Below, one piece after another: positions 63,675-64,000 of a stretch of DNA of 64,000 nt. Within the stretch, counting starts at the first letter, position 1, and every line of letters starts with the position of its first letter. A program made the position numbers and the translations under genes. This DNA is from Kumtagia ephedrae (lineage in GTDB: Bacteria; Pseudomonadota; Alphaproteobacteria; Rhizobiales; Rhizobiaceae). A model generated the notes under the pieces. That model saw only the letters and a list, made by a program, of their open reading frames with translations, was not told where the DNA came from and did no database searches. Location of the stretch: contig NZ_PXYK01000010.1 in NCBI RefSeq assembly GCF_003012745.1, positions 62,001-126,000 on the forward strand, in the 5' to 3' direction.

Positions 63675-64000
63675 TTGAAAACGGTCTTCGTCCTCAACGG
63701 TCCCAATCTGAACGCGCTGGGAAAGCGCGAGCCCGGGATCTATGGCGGCAAGACGCTTGCCGGGATCGAGGCGGACCTGAAGGCTGCGGCCGAGCCGCTC
63801 GGGCTGGCCGTCGACTTCCGCCAGTCCAACCATGAGGGCGACCTGGTGGACTGGCTGCACGAGGCTGCCGACAAGGCGGTCGGCGTGGTGCTCAACGCCG
63901 GCGCCTACACACACACCTCCATCGCCCTCCACGATGCGATCCGCGCCGTCGCGCCGTTGCCGGTCGTCGAGGTGCATCTTTCCAACATCCACGCGCGCGA
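63675..64000 (+). CDS. aroQ: type II 3-dehydroquinate dehydratase, 3' truncated
   Basis: The first 108 codons are present. Conserved blocks: [21 protein letters not shown] (with catalytic Arg and Tyr), [15 protein letters not shown], and [12 protein letters not shown] (His). This dodecameric enzyme dehydrates 3-dehydroquinate in the shikimate pathway. The start is a TTG at 63675, since no ATG lies in frame before NGPNLN. In many alphaproteobacteria accB and accC follow aroQ, outside this window. Confidence 0.93.
   Translation, partial: MKTVFVLNGPNLNALGKREPGIYGGKTLAGIEADLKAAAEPLGLAVDFRQSNHEGDLVDWLHEAADKAVGVVLNAGAYTHTSIALHDAIRAVAPLPVVEVHLSNIHAR

Overview
The window is about 64 kb of high-GC, gene-dense chromosomal DNA from an alphaproteobacterium of the order Hyphomicrobiales (Rhizobiales), most likely Mesorhizobium or another Phyllobacteriaceae relative. 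Evidence: a rhizobial very-long-chain fatty acid (VLCFA) lipid A cluster (acpXL, two fabF-like genes, an alcohol dehydrogenase, lpxXL), several DUF1127 small proteins, an alphaproteobacterial RNase E with an acidic/arginine-rich insertion in its S1 domain, and palindromic CCCCCCTCTGTCC-type repeats that I associate from memory with Mesorhizobium genomes. No phage, CRISPR array, rRNA or replication origin was seen.

Layout. 1-3.5 kb: a sulfite-dehydrogenase-like (SoeABC) molybdoenzyme operon, its first gene cut by the window edge, with a palindromic repeat in each intergenic gap. 3.8-8.8 kb (minus): the VLCFA/lipid A operon. 9-12.5 kb: an accessory patch with an RTX calcium-binding protein, tRNA-Val(UAC) and a complete IS481-family element with 5-bp target duplication. 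12.8-20.6 kb (plus): seven genes that look like a polyprenyl-phosphate-linked pentose pathway: HAD-UbiA phosphoribosyltransferase, DprE1-like oxidase, SMR-type flippase, extended SDR, class III aminotransferase, GT-C-like membrane protein and FkbM methyltransferase. This is the best candidate for an undescribed system. 20.6-21.4 kb: a TacAT-type toxin-antitoxin pair with a palindromic operator. 21.6-28.5 kb: a dimethylglycine/sarcosine-dehydrogenase-like flavoprotein, a DUF1194 protein, two Gfo/Idh/MocA oxidoreductases and a GlxA-type regulator. 28.8-34 kb: small DUF1127 proteins, LysR, a FAD-Rieske oxidoreductase and an MFS transporter. 34.2-39.1 kb: an agmatinase-family enzyme, an ATC-hydrolase-like protein, a winged-helix/TPR regulator, TetR with a secreted RidA-like protein, and a VOC protein.

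39.4-64 kb is mostly conserved core: an MBL hydrolase, tatD, metG, holB, tmk, a DacF-like D,D-carboxypeptidase homologue that lacks its catalytic Ser and Lys, rlpA, a PRC-barrel protein, kdsA, two small exported proteins, prfB with the classical programmed +1 frameshift, mrcA, a cell wall amidase, rne with a long leader, glsA, a low-GC membrane gene, an aminotransferase, an M48 protease, a DsbA-like protein and the start of aroQ.

Several parts concern the envelope: VLCFA lipid A acylation, KDO synthesis (kdsA), peptidoglycan synthesis and remodelling (mrcA, amidase, rlpA, dac homologue), and the putative polyprenyl-linked sugar pathway, which could decorate lipid A or another periplasmic acceptor. 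That last link is inference. All assignments are from reading the sequence; no database search was run.
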